DNA of 64,000 bases from positions 22,851,374-22,915,373 of the forward strand of contig CM045762.1 of the NCBI GenBank assembly GCA_025200525.1, written 5' to 3'. A program made the translations under genes and the position numbers. The stretch comes from Camellia lanceoleosa (taxonomy: Eukaryota > Streptophyta > Magnoliopsida > Ericales > Theaceae). This document shows positions 33,062 to 43,935 of this stretch, piece after piece (positions within the stretch are counted from its first letter, which is position 1; every line of letters starts with the position of its first letter). The notes under the pieces are model-generated. The model did not search any database and was not told the origin of the DNA. It saw only the letters and a program-made list of their open reading frames with translations.

Positions 33062-33489
33062 TAGAAACATACATTGTGTTAATGTAAACTATATGCCCCA
33101 AAACCTAGTAAATGAAATGAAAATCTTTAATGCATTCAAAGATAGTTTAAGTTGTATAAACCAGTTCCCCTTTTTGTAATTTTCACTTGAATTACATCTG
33201 GGATCAGTTTGGAAAGTCCTATAATCATTGGAGTTTAGGTGGATTTAGTTAGATTTTGTACCCATCTACAAGGTGGGTGCTATGATTAGTCAATATTGTT
33301 TCTTGTTTACTTGGGCTTGCAAACCTTCATTGGTTATCATCATAATTAATAAAATTTTGTGTGATACATATAAAAGATATTTTCTAAATTTTTTGAAACT
33401 TTGTTTATGTAAAAAATAAAAATCATAGGCAATTATAAATTTTCATTATTTTTATTTCTGAAATTACAGAAAATAAAAGTTGGCAACTA
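33062..33489. other. 3' flank of gene 1, no gene
   Basis: AT-rich sequence with an AATAAAATTTTGT stretch near 33347 that could hold a polyadenylation signal. No other feature was recognised. Confidence 0.5.
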
Positions 33490-33900
33490 AAAAATAACAT
33501 TTAGATAAGATGAGTGTTGCTGAGACGAGGATACTAAGGTAGATGTGTGGCAAGATTAGAAAAAATAGAGTTAGGAATGAGTATATTCGTGAACGAGTAG
33601 AAGTAGTACTGATAGAAAGTAAACTGAGAGAGATGGTTTGGTCATATACAACGGAGACCAACAGAGGCAGTAGTAAAGAGATGCGATACAGTGACAGTAG
33701 AGGGAAGTATTAGGGGAAGAAGCAAACCTAGATTGACATGGGTTAGTGTAGTAAATAGATATATGAATCTCCTTAATTTGACTAACCAAATGGCCTTTAA
33801 TAGAGTCGAGTGAAGAAAGATTCATGTAACTGACCCCATTTGATGGGACTTAAGGCTTGGCTTGGTTTGGTTTGGTTTGGTTACAAAAAAAAAAAAAAAA
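33490..33900 (+). mobile_element. LINE 3' fragment (5'-truncated non-LTR element)
   Basis: Plus-strand translation between about 33525 and 33850, with one or two frame changes, gives the C-terminal tail of a plant LINE polymerase: MCGKIRKNRVRNEYIRE, KLREMVWSYTTETNRGS, and TVEGSIRGRSKPRLTWVSVV. It ends in repeats of TTGGTTTGG and a run of 18 A. The 5' truncation and A tail fit target-primed insertion. The frame is broken (an MW-for-RW change and a stop in VEWRK). Confidence 0.8.
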
Positions 33901-35344
33901 ACGAAAACAATTTTCTCCTCGAAATAGCAATGCCCAACCCAAAACAGGATGTTGTTCCTATATTAGCAACACAGTTGACACAACACCGTTTGTTGGATTC
34001 ATTGGGCCTGCCGATGAAAGGTTTCCACCCTCCTTTTCTTGCTAGTTTCTTGGCAACCAAACTGAAAGGAAAAATGTAGATTGACTAAACAGACTGCAAG
34101 TTGCAGAAATGGACGCTTTGATTCCGCACAGACTGCAAATTGCAAAAGTGGATGCTTTGATTTCGCAATTACGGTTTGCCATCCTTTTCTTGAACTCTCA
34201 AATATAATTTCTCATAATGTGCTTATGTATGTGTGTTGACATTTGTGTATGTGTGCGTGTGTGCAAATACATACATATGTTGTCTACTCTCTCTCTCTCT
34301 CAACCATTTTAATTTCTGGAAACCTGTTGTTGATATTGCTAATTAGCCTCATTCCTGTAGCTCTGCATTGTCATCAAATATTTAGTTGTCTTTTGCACAA
34401 TTGATGTTTGTAAAAGTATCATGGTATAAAATTGATGTTCAAGAAATCACTGTGAATATGTATTTATATTTGTATGCATTGCAAATTAGTGTGACTTGTC
34501 AAGATGTTTTTAACTATAGAAGCATAACCACTTATTCATATCTGATGGAAGTGACATTGGTATACCACTAATTTCAAACTGAAATATTACTTAGTTACAT
34601 AGTTATAAGAAATTCTTTATTCTCCCTCCCCCCCCCCCCTTTTTTTTTGTCAATTTAGTTTTATGTAGTTCTAAACCCCCAAATAATTGGAATCAAGCCT
34701 TTGTTCAAGTGATTTGAGCTATGACTTATGTTGTTTTAGTAACAACTTGGTTAATTTCTATGAAGATTGTTCGAGGTTGGTTGAAGTGGAATCTTTTCTT
34801 TTATTTTTCTGATGATACTTGGGGGATCTTCTTCCCTAAAAATTTCATTTTTGAACTAGTAGAACACTATCCTTGAATTCTCTAGAAGAGCTGCCTTGAC
34901 AAGCTTGTCTAGATTTGATTTTGGCCCACTTTACAGGACTTAAGAACTGAAACAATGCCAAAAACCAATCCCAATGCCAAACTCTTTTCCGTGGAACAGT
35001 CTTTATGTAAAGTTGGGTACTGGAAATGCTTGTGCTGAGCCAATACTTGATCAGTCTTTGTCCAACATTTTAGTTATTGACACAGTCACGTTATAAATTA
35101 TGCTCATTAGAAAATCTAGATGCTTCTCATATCATGTTTTGTTGTTTAATTTACTTGCAGAAAGTCCATGGGACTTACTGTATCTTATTATAGAGGAGAG
35201 TGCTTTGATATTTGAAACCAAATTATAAATAAATAGAAAATTTTTGAGCTCCGTGGTTTTAAGAAATAAAATGAAGACCACAAAAATTCTGAAGTTGAAA
35301 TAACTTCTATTTCTAAAATCATATTAACAACTGCGATGAACACT
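33901..35344. other. Intergenic region between convergent SRLK copies
   Basis: No gene recognised. Visible items: an imperfect direct repeat of GACTGCAA(G/A)TTGCA...TGG(A/C)..GCTTTGATT at about 34091-34170, a GT/CT-rich simple stretch at 34235-34300, and a poly-C/poly-T run at 34628-34650. Reading frames here are short. Confidence 0.5.
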
Positions 35345-35652
35345 CTATCTAGCATCCAATATTGCTATGGTTACTTCACCATGCGTATAAAATTCTTCAC
35401 TTCTTGTTGCAGTATCTGTATCAATGGAACTTCTTTCAATGAAGAAACCGGGTTGTTTAGGCTGAGGCAATATTGCTTCCGCATTTCCCAACATGAACAC
35501 TACAGATGACATTGCCGGCCTGTCTTGTGGGAGTTTCTGAACACATAATAGGTCCACTTGAATACATCTCTGTATTTGAGATTCAACACATGAATCCTTC
35601 AAACATGCTTCCATTAGTTCCAAAGCCCTGTCTTCATTCCACAAAACCATGC
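35345..35652 (-). pseudogene. Gene 2 last exon
   Basis: After acceptor ttag the minus strand reads, in one frame, VLWNEDRALELMEACLKDSC, CIQVDLLCVQKLPQDRPAMS and FMLGNAEAILPQPKQPGFFI, ending TIAILDAR and TAG. The expected exon start AWLLWNE needs one more base (GCATGGTTTTGTGG), so a one-base deletion shifts the frame at the junction. Confidence 0.93.
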
Positions 35653-35830
35653 CTAAAGTAATTGCAAACCATGCACTTAGTTTATTTATTTTCTTCACAT
35701 AACATATATTTTGTCGTCCTCAAGAAATAGTAGATATGCATCAAGTTAGATAGCCACAGGGATAGATAGATTGATATAAACAGATATATCTATAGAGAGA
35801 GATAACTATTTTATTGTTTCTAGGACTTAC

Positions 35831-35981
35831 ATGCCCTAGAAGATTGTGGTGGTGATCAGGATGATGAAAACCTCTGTTCCTTTGCCCACTCACTATTTCT
35901 AGCAAAAGCACACCCAAACTGAAGACATCAGATTTCATAGAGAATTTCCCATTAATTACGTACTCTGGAGACATATAGCCA
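35831..35981 (-). pseudogene. Gene 2 exon: kinase subdomains VIII-IX
   Basis: The 151-base exon, the usual size, reads [38 protein letters not shown] and [12 protein letters not shown] with canonical tgcag/TG acceptor and CAT/gtaagt donor. Intact. Confidence 0.95.
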
Positions 35982-36069
35982 CTGCAAGAATTTGCAACCA
36001 TAAAGTCTTCTGAATGATAGAAAATTTTGATTTAATTTTAAGTAAGTAGAACTTGCTATGCTCGAATCA

Positions 36070-36202
36070 CTCTTTTTTTTTTTTGCACAAATTCGTTCTC
36101 CTTCGAAAATTCTTGCCAAGCCAAAATCTGAAATTTTTGGAATCAAATCATTGTTTGGCAGAATATTGCTTAAACAAAATAATTTAAACTTTTGTTGCAC
36201 AT
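36070..36202 (-). pseudogene. Gene 2 fused exon with catalytic-loop deletion
   Basis: From the target duplication the minus strand reads CNKSLNYFV, a stop, then directly SNILPNNDLIPKISDFGLAR and IFEGE. The intron and the segment with HRDLKA that should lie between NKSLDYFIF and SNILLD are absent. Beyond IFEGERICAK a long A run replaces the expected TKRVVGT and donor site. Confidence 0.9.
36198..36202 (+). repeat. Target site duplication CACAT, left copy
   Basis: CACAT precedes TGTGGGAGCC and is repeated after TTCACCACA at 46790-46794. Confidence 0.93.
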
Positions 36203-36605
36203 TGTGGGAGCCGTATAATTAAAGGGGAGAAGTCCGATACGCACAGAGAGCCGGGTGTTAAACGGCTCCATTCTGCTCTGCCGAGACGCCGAGTAGGACT
36301 CTCGGGCCGAGTATACTGGAAAAAGCACGTCAGGATAAATAAAAGAATAAAAAAACGCATTAAAAGTAAACTCTTGCCCCCTGGCTGGAAAATGGCTATA
36401 AATACAAGAGATTCAGATTTATAAAGGTATGTAAGAATTACTTCTAGAGACTTAGCAAGCAAGCTTTCTTGAGAGGAACTGACTTGTCCGTCGGAGTGCT
36501 AATTCCGGCACCCCCGACCGGAGTTTGTATTTTTGCAGGTGACTAGCAGAGGCTCATTGGCGTCTTCCGGGATCTGAAGAGTATTTCCAAACCACATTCA
36601 CCACA
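36203..36605 (+). repeat. 5' LTR of Tat derivative
   Basis: From TGTGGGAGCC to TTCACCACA. Core promoter candidate GGCTATAAATAC at 36394-36405. Closely matches 46392-46789 with a few substitutions and short indels in the first 60 bases. Confidence 0.93.
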
Positions 36606-36624
36606 ATTGGCGCCGTCTGTGGGA
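36606..36624 (+). other. Primer-binding site of Tat derivative
   Basis: ATTGGCGCCGTCTGTGGGA directly after the LTR, the standard Tat-clade primer motif; also seen with one change in the minus-strand element at 3795-3815. Confidence 0.92.
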
Positions 36625-36639
36625 ATACTCAAACATATC

Positions 36640-38035
36640 CATGGAAGGCGTGACCGAAGATCCTCCGATAGCCAAGCGCCATCGCAGAAGACGACCTCAC
36701 CCGGCCGAACATGCTCGGAAAAGAAACCATTGCGACACGACGCACCTTGCGCTTCGACTGCCAACGACTTCAAAGACAAGAAACAATGCGGTGTCATCGA
36801 ACAAAGCGGGCGAACAAAGGCTCGAGAACATGATCGCTGAGCGAACGACTCCGTCAAGACTTGGCCTGGAGGTAGCAAAATCTAAAGGAAGCCATGCGCC
36901 GAACCGAGCCATTCCCAAGGATGGGCGGGCCGAGACCACGGGCCCGACCAAAGGTTACCAACAATGACTCAACTCATTATCCACGGGCTCGGCGAAGAAC
37001 GATCGAAACCTCCAGGCTCCTCGACAAAGATTCGCGATCAAGAAACAAGCGAAGAAGCGGCTCGAGCGAGGAAGATCGTCATGACCCTTTCGTTCGGAGA
37101 ATCACGAGGCGTCCTTGCCCAAGAAATTCAAAAGCTCCGTCATTCACTCTTCTGACGGAAAATCAGACCCCAGATCATATCCGTCACTACAAAGCGAGCC
37201 ATGACCTTACATGCGCATAACGAGGCCCTCATGTGCGAATATTCCCCGATAGTCTAGGACCGCTAGCCGTCGGTGGTATTACAAGTTGGAGCGGCGTCGA
37301 TCAAGAACTTCCACCAATTGCAAAAGTCTTTCGGGCGGGTTCATTACCAGCGGTACAACCAAAAGCAGGCCGACTCCCTGCAGGCGTCTGCAGATCGGTC
37401 GGGAGGCGCTCGAGCGTATTCACTCGATATTGGGAGTGCTTCAACACAGTTGACGACGCTTAACGACTCCATGGCCATAACCGCCTTCAAAATGGGCTTA
37501 CACCACAGCGATTGCTCTGCGCGGCTCCTTGACCAGAGGCCCCCAAAGCGATGCAGGCCTTGATGAAGAAAGTCGAAGAATATTGCAAAGTCGAAGATGA
37601 TGCCACGAGAACAAAAGGCGGACAAAGCTCGAACGGAACTCCCGAAATTGCTCGGCCAATAAACTCCGTGCCACCAAGCCACTGAACCACGACAACGAAC
37701 CAAGCGAGACAAAAGGCGTGATTCCCGCCGAACAAACGATCAATGCCCCTACCGAGCAAATGAGCGATTACAAGTCGGCACGAGGCGCTCAAGCGAAAGC
37801 GACAAGAAATATACGAGCTAACGAGCCGCGGCAATAATGACCAAGGTCGGCATCTCCGTTTTTAAGTGGCGCCAAAATGATAGGACCCCCGAGCACACGG
37901 AGGCGGGACGCGATGCGAATACCACAAAGATCACGGCCACGAACCGAGAATTGCTATGCGAAGGATCATCTGGAAGAATTGGTGCGGGATGGTCGGCCGC
38001 GACAATATGTTAGCAAGGAACGCCGATTAAAGCAT
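36640..38035 (+). pseudogene. Decayed gag of Tat derivative
   Basis: Plus-strand pieces in shifting frames: RRITRRPCPRNSKAPSFTLL, then DHIRHYKASHDLTCA, FPDSLGPLAV, VGAASIKNFHQLQKSFGRVH, and near 37950-38030 HLEELVRDGRPRQYVSKERR, which follows a knuckle-like C-x2-H..H-x4-C stretch. These are in gag order. Multiple frameshifts, including apparent single-base losses, break the frame. The leader 36640-36890 is basic and does not resemble a domain. Confidence 0.8.
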
Positions 38036-38179
38036 TAGCCACGAGGCAGATTCACCTCGCTTGGCGTGATCCATATGATCTCTGATTGCCGACCGCCCGG
38101 TCATCCACACGATCCAATCGCACCGTCTCCCCAAAAACATGACAGCAAACCGGCGGCCCGGTGAAGCCCGACGATTGGG

Positions 38180-38640
38180 GTCGGCGACTCCGGCCTCCTC
38201 GGAATGAAGGCCAGCCACGTCGGGCCTTTGGTCGTCACGCCACGCGTCGATTCGGCGTTGAACGCATCCTCATAGACCGGAGTCTTCTTTGAAATCTGTA
38301 CTACAAAGCTTTTGTAGAACTTCGGCCTTAACGAGTCGGATCTGTCACCATCGTCCCGGCCATTGTTAAACTTCAGCGAAACAGTACCCATGGGGAAGGT
38401 CGTCTTTGCGGTTCGGCGGGCTCAAAAAGCGGTCGACCACGTAATTCTTGGTTGTAAAGCTTCCATCGCGAGATAATGCCATCATAGGCCGCCCACAGTT
38501 TGCACGTCATGAAGGCCGTCCCAAGCACCTACCATCGGCTTATCGCTTCCCAACAGATCGCGGGATTGAAGAGATCCGTGGCTCGCGACAATCCACGAAT
38601 GTAGATCTTATGCGAATTCATCTGCAGACCCAACTTGTGG
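38180..38640 (+). pseudogene. Decayed protease of Tat derivative
   Basis: Plus-strand fragments match Tat protease order: ERILIDRSLL where the active-site D-x-G should be, YYKAFVELRP, and near 38480-38620 IIGRPQ followed by AYRFPTDRGIEEIRGSRQST. Several frame changes occur. The active-site Gly is not readable. Nothing after 38640 resembles RT. Confidence 0.7.
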
Positions 38641-38699
38641 GACCTGATGCTTGTACTGGAACTTCATTTTAATGAAAACGGATTTTTGTTTGCCTGACC

Positions 38700-40690
38700 T
38701 TCAACCCAATTGGGGCCGAAACAAGTCTCCGGATTCGGAGCGCCCTGTCGATGCACGTCATCTGGGGCCGAATAAGCCTCCGGATTCGGAGCGCCGTTCG
38801 TGGATGTCACGATTGGCCAAAACAAGTCTCCGGATTCGGAGCGCCCTGTCGATGCACGTCATCTGGGGCCGAATAAGCCTCCGGTTGGGCGCCGCCGTGG
38901 ATGTCACGATTGGCCAAAACAAGTCTCCGGATTCGAGCGCCCTGTCGATACCGTCATCCGGGGCGAATAAGCCTCCGGATTGGGCGCCCGCCGTGGATGT
39001 CACGATTGGCCAAAACAAGTCTCCGGATTCGAGCGCCTGCCGATGCCGTCATCTGGGGCGAATAAGCCTCCGGATTCGGGCGCCCGCCGTGGATGTCACG
39101 ATTGGCCAAAACAAGTCTCCGGATTCGGGCGCCACTGTCGATACACGTCATCGGGGCGAATAAGCCTCCGGATTGGGCGCCCGCCGTGGATGTCACGATT
39201 GGCCAAAACAAGTCTCCGGATTCGGCGCGCCCTGTCGCTGCACGTCATCTGGGTGCGAATAAGCCTCCGGATTCGGAGCGCCGTCCGTGGATGTCACGAT
39301 TGGCCAAAACAAGTCTCCGGACTCGGGCGCCTGCCGATACACGTCATCGGGGCGAATAAGCCTCCGGATTGGGCGCCCGCCGTGGATGTCACGATTGGCC
39401 AAAACAAGTCTCCGGATTCGGGCGCCACAGCCGATACCGCGTCATCCGGGGCGAATAAGCCTCCGGATTGGGCGCCCGCCGTGGATGTCACGATTGGCCA
39501 AAACAAGTCTCCGGATTCGGGCGCCCTGCCGATACCGTCATCTGGGGCCGAATAAGCCTCCGGATTCGGAGCGCCCTTCGTGGATGTCACGATTGGCCAA
39601 AACAAGTCTCCGGATTCGGAGCGCCCTGTCGATGCACGTCATCTGGGGCCGCATAAGCCTCCGGATTCGGAGCGCCCTTCGTGGATGTCACGATTGGCCA
39701 AAACAAGTCTCCGGATTCGGAGCGCCCTGTCGATGCACGTCATCCGGGGCCGAATAAGCCTCCGGATTCGGAGCGCCCTTCGTGGATGTCACGATTGGCC
39801 AAAACAAGTCTCCGGATTCGGAGCGCCCTGTCGATGCACGTCATCTGGGGCCGAATAAGCCTCCGGATTGGGCGCCCTGTCGATGCCGTCATCCGGGCGA
39901 ATAAGCCTCGGATTGGGCGCCCGCCGTGGATATCGCGATTGGCCAAAACAAGTCTCCGGATTCGGGCGCCTGTCGATACCGCGTCATCCGGGCGAATAAG
40001 TCTCCGGATTCGGGCGCCTGTCGATGCCGCGTCATCTGGGGCGAATAAGCCTCCGGATTGGGCGCCCGCCGTGGATGTCGCGATTGGCCAAAACAAGTCT
40101 CCGGATTCGGAGCGCCCTGTCGATACACGTCATCCGGGGCCGAATAAGTCTCCGGATTCGGAGCGCCCTGTCGATGCACGTCATCTGGGGCCGAATACGA
40201 CTCCCGATTCGGGCGCCCGCCGTGGATGTCGCGATTGGCCAAAACAAGTCTCCGGTTCGGGCGCCTGTCGATACCGTCATCCGGGGCGAATAAGCCTCCG
40301 GTTGGGCGCCCGCCGTGGATGTCGATTGGCCAAAACAAGTCTCGGATTCGAGCGCCTGCCGATACCGTCATCCGGGGCCGAATAAGCCTCCGGATTCGGA
40401 GCGCCCTTCGTGGATGTCACGATTGGCCAAAACAAGTCTCCGGATTCGGAGCGCCCTGTCGATGCACGTCATCTGGGGCCGAATAAGCCTCCGGATTCGG
40501 AGCGCCCTTCGTGGATGTCGCGATTGGCCACAACAAGTCCCCGGATTCGGAGCGCCCTTTCGATGCACGTCATTTAGGGCCGAATAAGTCTCCGTGTTAA
40601 ATGGCGCCTTTTAGATGCACGTCATCTGGGCGAATAAGCCTCCGCCGGGCGCCGTCGTGAATATCACGATTGGCGAATAAGTCTCGGTCG
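38700..40690 (+). repeat. 101-bp tandem array with about 50-bp half-units
   Basis: About 18 to 20 units, each made of two related halves: one with CAAAACAAGTCTCCGGATTC and one with GAATAAGCCTCCGGATTCGG, separated by GTGGATGTCACGATTGG and GTCGATGCACGTCATCTGGG spacers. Regular period 101 (for example 39581 to 39682). Alternation breaks around 39890-40060, where the spacer type repeats. Many open frames on both strands arise because the unit lacks stops; their phase rotates and they are not genes. Confidence 0.95.
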
Positions 40691-41912
40691 GAACTTCTTT
40701 TATTACGACACCTCCGGCCTAAATGAGGGCGAATGCCCCGTTTAATCAGGCAGAATCACTAACGCGCATCCCGGACAACATGCCTTAGCCGGCCCGGAAT
40801 ACAACAATTTGGCCAATCCGCCTAAGGCAGGGGCCGACCCCCGCTTACAAAAAAAAAAAAAAGAAGAAAGAAAAAAAAACGTTTAAACCACAACAGTTTC
40901 AATGGCAAGCTAACAGCAAACTATTAAAGCATATGAAGTAAAATACATAAAATAACACTCTTTATGTAATGACACTTTTTATTCGATTAAAAAGTTGTTA
41001 CATCGACGCAACTGCGTTCGAACATTACAATATCTATTTCTAACTTCTAATACAAACGAATCCATCGATTCAAGGGCACATCCGTGCCCGAATCGCCATC
41101 CCCCCGGGCCTCTGACGCCATCGACAACGTCAAGGCCAAGATCCAAGACAAGGAAGGTCTCGGGGAACGGTCACTGTATCTCCTTTTGGGCGATCTGCTT
41201 GACAACAGGCAGCGAGTTTCGGTTCCTCCTTTCACGGGTCCACCGCCCACCGGAAAATCCTCCGCCGCCAACCAGCGGAACGCCAAGTTCGGCGGAGCCG
41301 AGCCTGGCTGTCATCACGTTACGATGGCGAGAACTCTCGATCTGCATTATCCCATACAATAGCCTCTGGGGAACTAAATAGGTTCGATCGCATAAGGGCC
41401 CTGTCGTTTTTATTCTCAGTAACAGCCCCAATTTCGAGGCCCAAATCTCGAAGTAATTCTTATCAGCGTTAAACCCCATGAGACAGGCGTCGATCAACAT
41501 TCTCCATGACTTGGTTAAACCAACGGTTGACTAAAACGCGCAAGGGTTAGAACCATCTATCCCAATCGGCTAGATATGCGGCATTTGTGCCGTCTTGCAA
41601 ACAAAAACAAGAATGCCGACACCCCTTCATCCCTGGCTCATGGCTTACCCAATTTGAAATACGCAATGGTTTAATTCTAAATCAAACGGCCATTACATGG
41701 AGGCCGATCAAGCCAACCAATCGGCGCATCGAATTAAAACGCCGAGTACGATTAGTATATTTTCATCTAGCTAAACATGCAATAAAATTAAACATGCGTA
41801 CGCCGAATGCGGGAGAGAATTTGATATTTCCCATAAAGCATCTTTTATTAAACATCAAGAAATTACATAATTACGAACGCGACTAGCGTCCGAACCATAC
41901 AACAAATACATA
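40691..41912 (+). other. Non-coding stretch after the array
   Basis: Contains an A-rich run (40849-40880) and GC-rich segments with frames of 60-128 residues on both strands that match nothing I recognise. Possibly remnants of the antisense unit's 3' region. Confidence 0.45.
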
Positions 41913-42845
41913 TTATGCGGCATCACCCTCATCCTCACTCTTTTCGACCTCAAAAGCAGAAAACGGGAAGTCCTTCTCACGGTAGCGAGGCGACGCCGCA
42001 TCAATTCCTGCCAGGCGAAGAGATTCGGCAACTTGAGTTGCCCTGATCCAACCATGCCTAAACCCACGATTTTCACATCGGCAAACTTCTTCGGCGAGCT
42101 TTTCCTTGGTCTTTTGAATTCCGACCAGCCGTCCTTCGTGAAAACCTTTTTCATAGGACCTCCCCTTTGCGGACTCCAAGGCGAACATACTCGCCGTATC
42201 CCGATCGGCAATGGCGGTAGCTTATAAGCCGGTAGTAACCCTCTCTTCAACGATTGGGTTCACCTTGCATTGGTACTGCTTGATCGTCCCTAACGCCGTT
42301 CGGCCGCCTCCGCCGAGCCTCCAAACTCGGATCGCTCTTCCTTTTCCGCCATTTCTCGTGAGCGGCATGTCGCATGCCAACATCGTAAGCCGTATAGAGT
42401 CCTTTCACCGCTCCATGTATACCCTCGCGAAACACTTCGTAGTCCTGACGACCAACCATCGACTGCTGAACTTCAGGAGGAAATATTTGTCGAGCGAACT
42501 CGACCGCTACATCTGGATCTCGCACGATCGAATCCGCTTCCGTCATGGGCTTATTCTTCACAAACCGCAAAACTCAGACGCGAGTCGCGTCGATTTCCTT
42601 CGGCCGGGCGTGTGGCAACTTCGCGGGACTGCCTCTCGTCTGGGCGACCTGCTTCGACGTCGAGGAGATCGACGCCCCTCTCTACTCATAGAGCTCTTGC
42701 TCCCCGCGCACAAGGGCGCGCCTCGATGTTCACTGCGATTCATATCGCCACCCAGCTCAGCCAATGTCTTCGCTTCCCCTTTGCTGTTAAAAAAGCGTTT
42801 GTTCGACATTCGCACAATCGACTTCCCTTCAGAAGTTCGAACCAC
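41913..42845 (-). pseudogene. Antisense frame group 1 of Tat derivative
   Basis: Minus-strand frames 42845-42558, 42570-42247 and 42188-41913. The last contains KGRSYEKGFHEGRLVGIQKT and CENRGFRHGWIRATQVAESL and ends with an acidic tail (EVEKSEDEGDAA). It matches the layout of the second group at 43936-44217 (KFENRGFKHGWLKALAAAEV, acidic end). Antisense proteins with a ...GFxHGWxxA... end occur in Tat elements; function unknown. The upstream frame is Arg/Ser-rich (RSPRRRSRSPRREA). Confidence 0.6.
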
Positions 42846-43935
42846 GGCACTTACGGACCCTTTAAAGTGTCGCCGAACACGGTACCTACGGACTCTTTAA
42901 ACACTCGCAAAACAACGCGATCGAGGCGATTCATTAATTACAAACCTAATCGTCCGGCCGAATGGGATGACGGCGAGGCGGTGGTTGGTTCAACTCGCTC
43001 CACGGGTTCCACGAGGCAATGGCAGATCCATCAATCTATTCGCCTCGAGTGCCCAGTCGGCCCATGATCGGTAGGCAGTGAAATTGCAAATGCCGATTTT
43101 GATAGAATACGTATTGAATTCCACCAAAATTGTTCGGCCAGGGTATCCAGCCGGCCTGCGAATTGAATCCAAAGCGCCCTTATCATGAACCCACTGGGGC
43201 AAGGGCAGCTTCATCAATATATTCGGCTCGAGTGCCCAGTCGGCCCATGATCGGTAGGCAGTGGAAATGGTAATGCCGGTTTTGATTGAATCGTATTGAA
43301 TCCTACCAAAATTGTTCGGCCACGGTATCCAGCCGGCCTGCGAATTGAATCCAAAGCGCCCTTATCATGAACCCACTGGGGCAAGGGCAGATTCATCAAT
43401 CTATTCGGCTCGAGTGCCCAGTCGGCCCATGATCGGTAGGCATTGAAATTGCAAATGCCGATTTTGACAGGATATTTATTGAAATTGCAAGAACCCGGTT
43501 CTTGCGGATATATATTAAACGAACGATATTGCATGTACGGCTTGTTCAGAAGAGTTCTAGGTAAAAATCACCAATGCCACAGTAAAATTTATCCAGTCAC
43601 ACCAAGTACCCCAACCGGCACACAAGAGGCAATTCGTTTCACGAACCCCACAGAATGCAGGCGGGGCTCACCAATTAGGATTTCCCACAATACATACAAT
43701 TCTATTTTACCAAATGCATGGACAAAACATAGAACTCTTTCATTAAAATTAAGCATAGAGCGTCTCATACAAAGTGTGTGGTGGCGTGAGAATGTCGTAT
43801 TGAAATTACAAGAAATTTTCATTCATAAATTGCGCCGAGATGCTAACCAATTTATACACGAAAACTACCAACGCACTATCCAAAAGAAAAAACAACAAAG
43901 ACAAAAAAGCGACGCGCTCGTAAACGACTCCCAGA
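42846..43935. repeat. 182-bp tandem repeat, about 2.5 copies, and flanks
   Basis: The segment CTATTCGGCTCGAGTGCCCA with downstream GGCCCATGATCGGTAGGCA and AACCCACTGGGGCAAGGGCA repeats at about 43035, 43218 and 43399 (period 181-183), covering 43010-43490. The rest (42846-43009 and 43491-43935) shows no clear gene. Confidence 0.85.

Noticed and set aside
36607..36967. Basic plus-strand frames just after the Tat primer site as separate genes
   Set aside because: They are the decayed gag leader; composition matches Tat gag N-termini and the frames overlap each other.
38651..40587. Many overlapping open frames on both strands, up to 234 codons
   Set aside because: They arise from a stop-free 101-bp tandem repeat; the frame rotates with each unit and the proteins are repeats of the same peptides.
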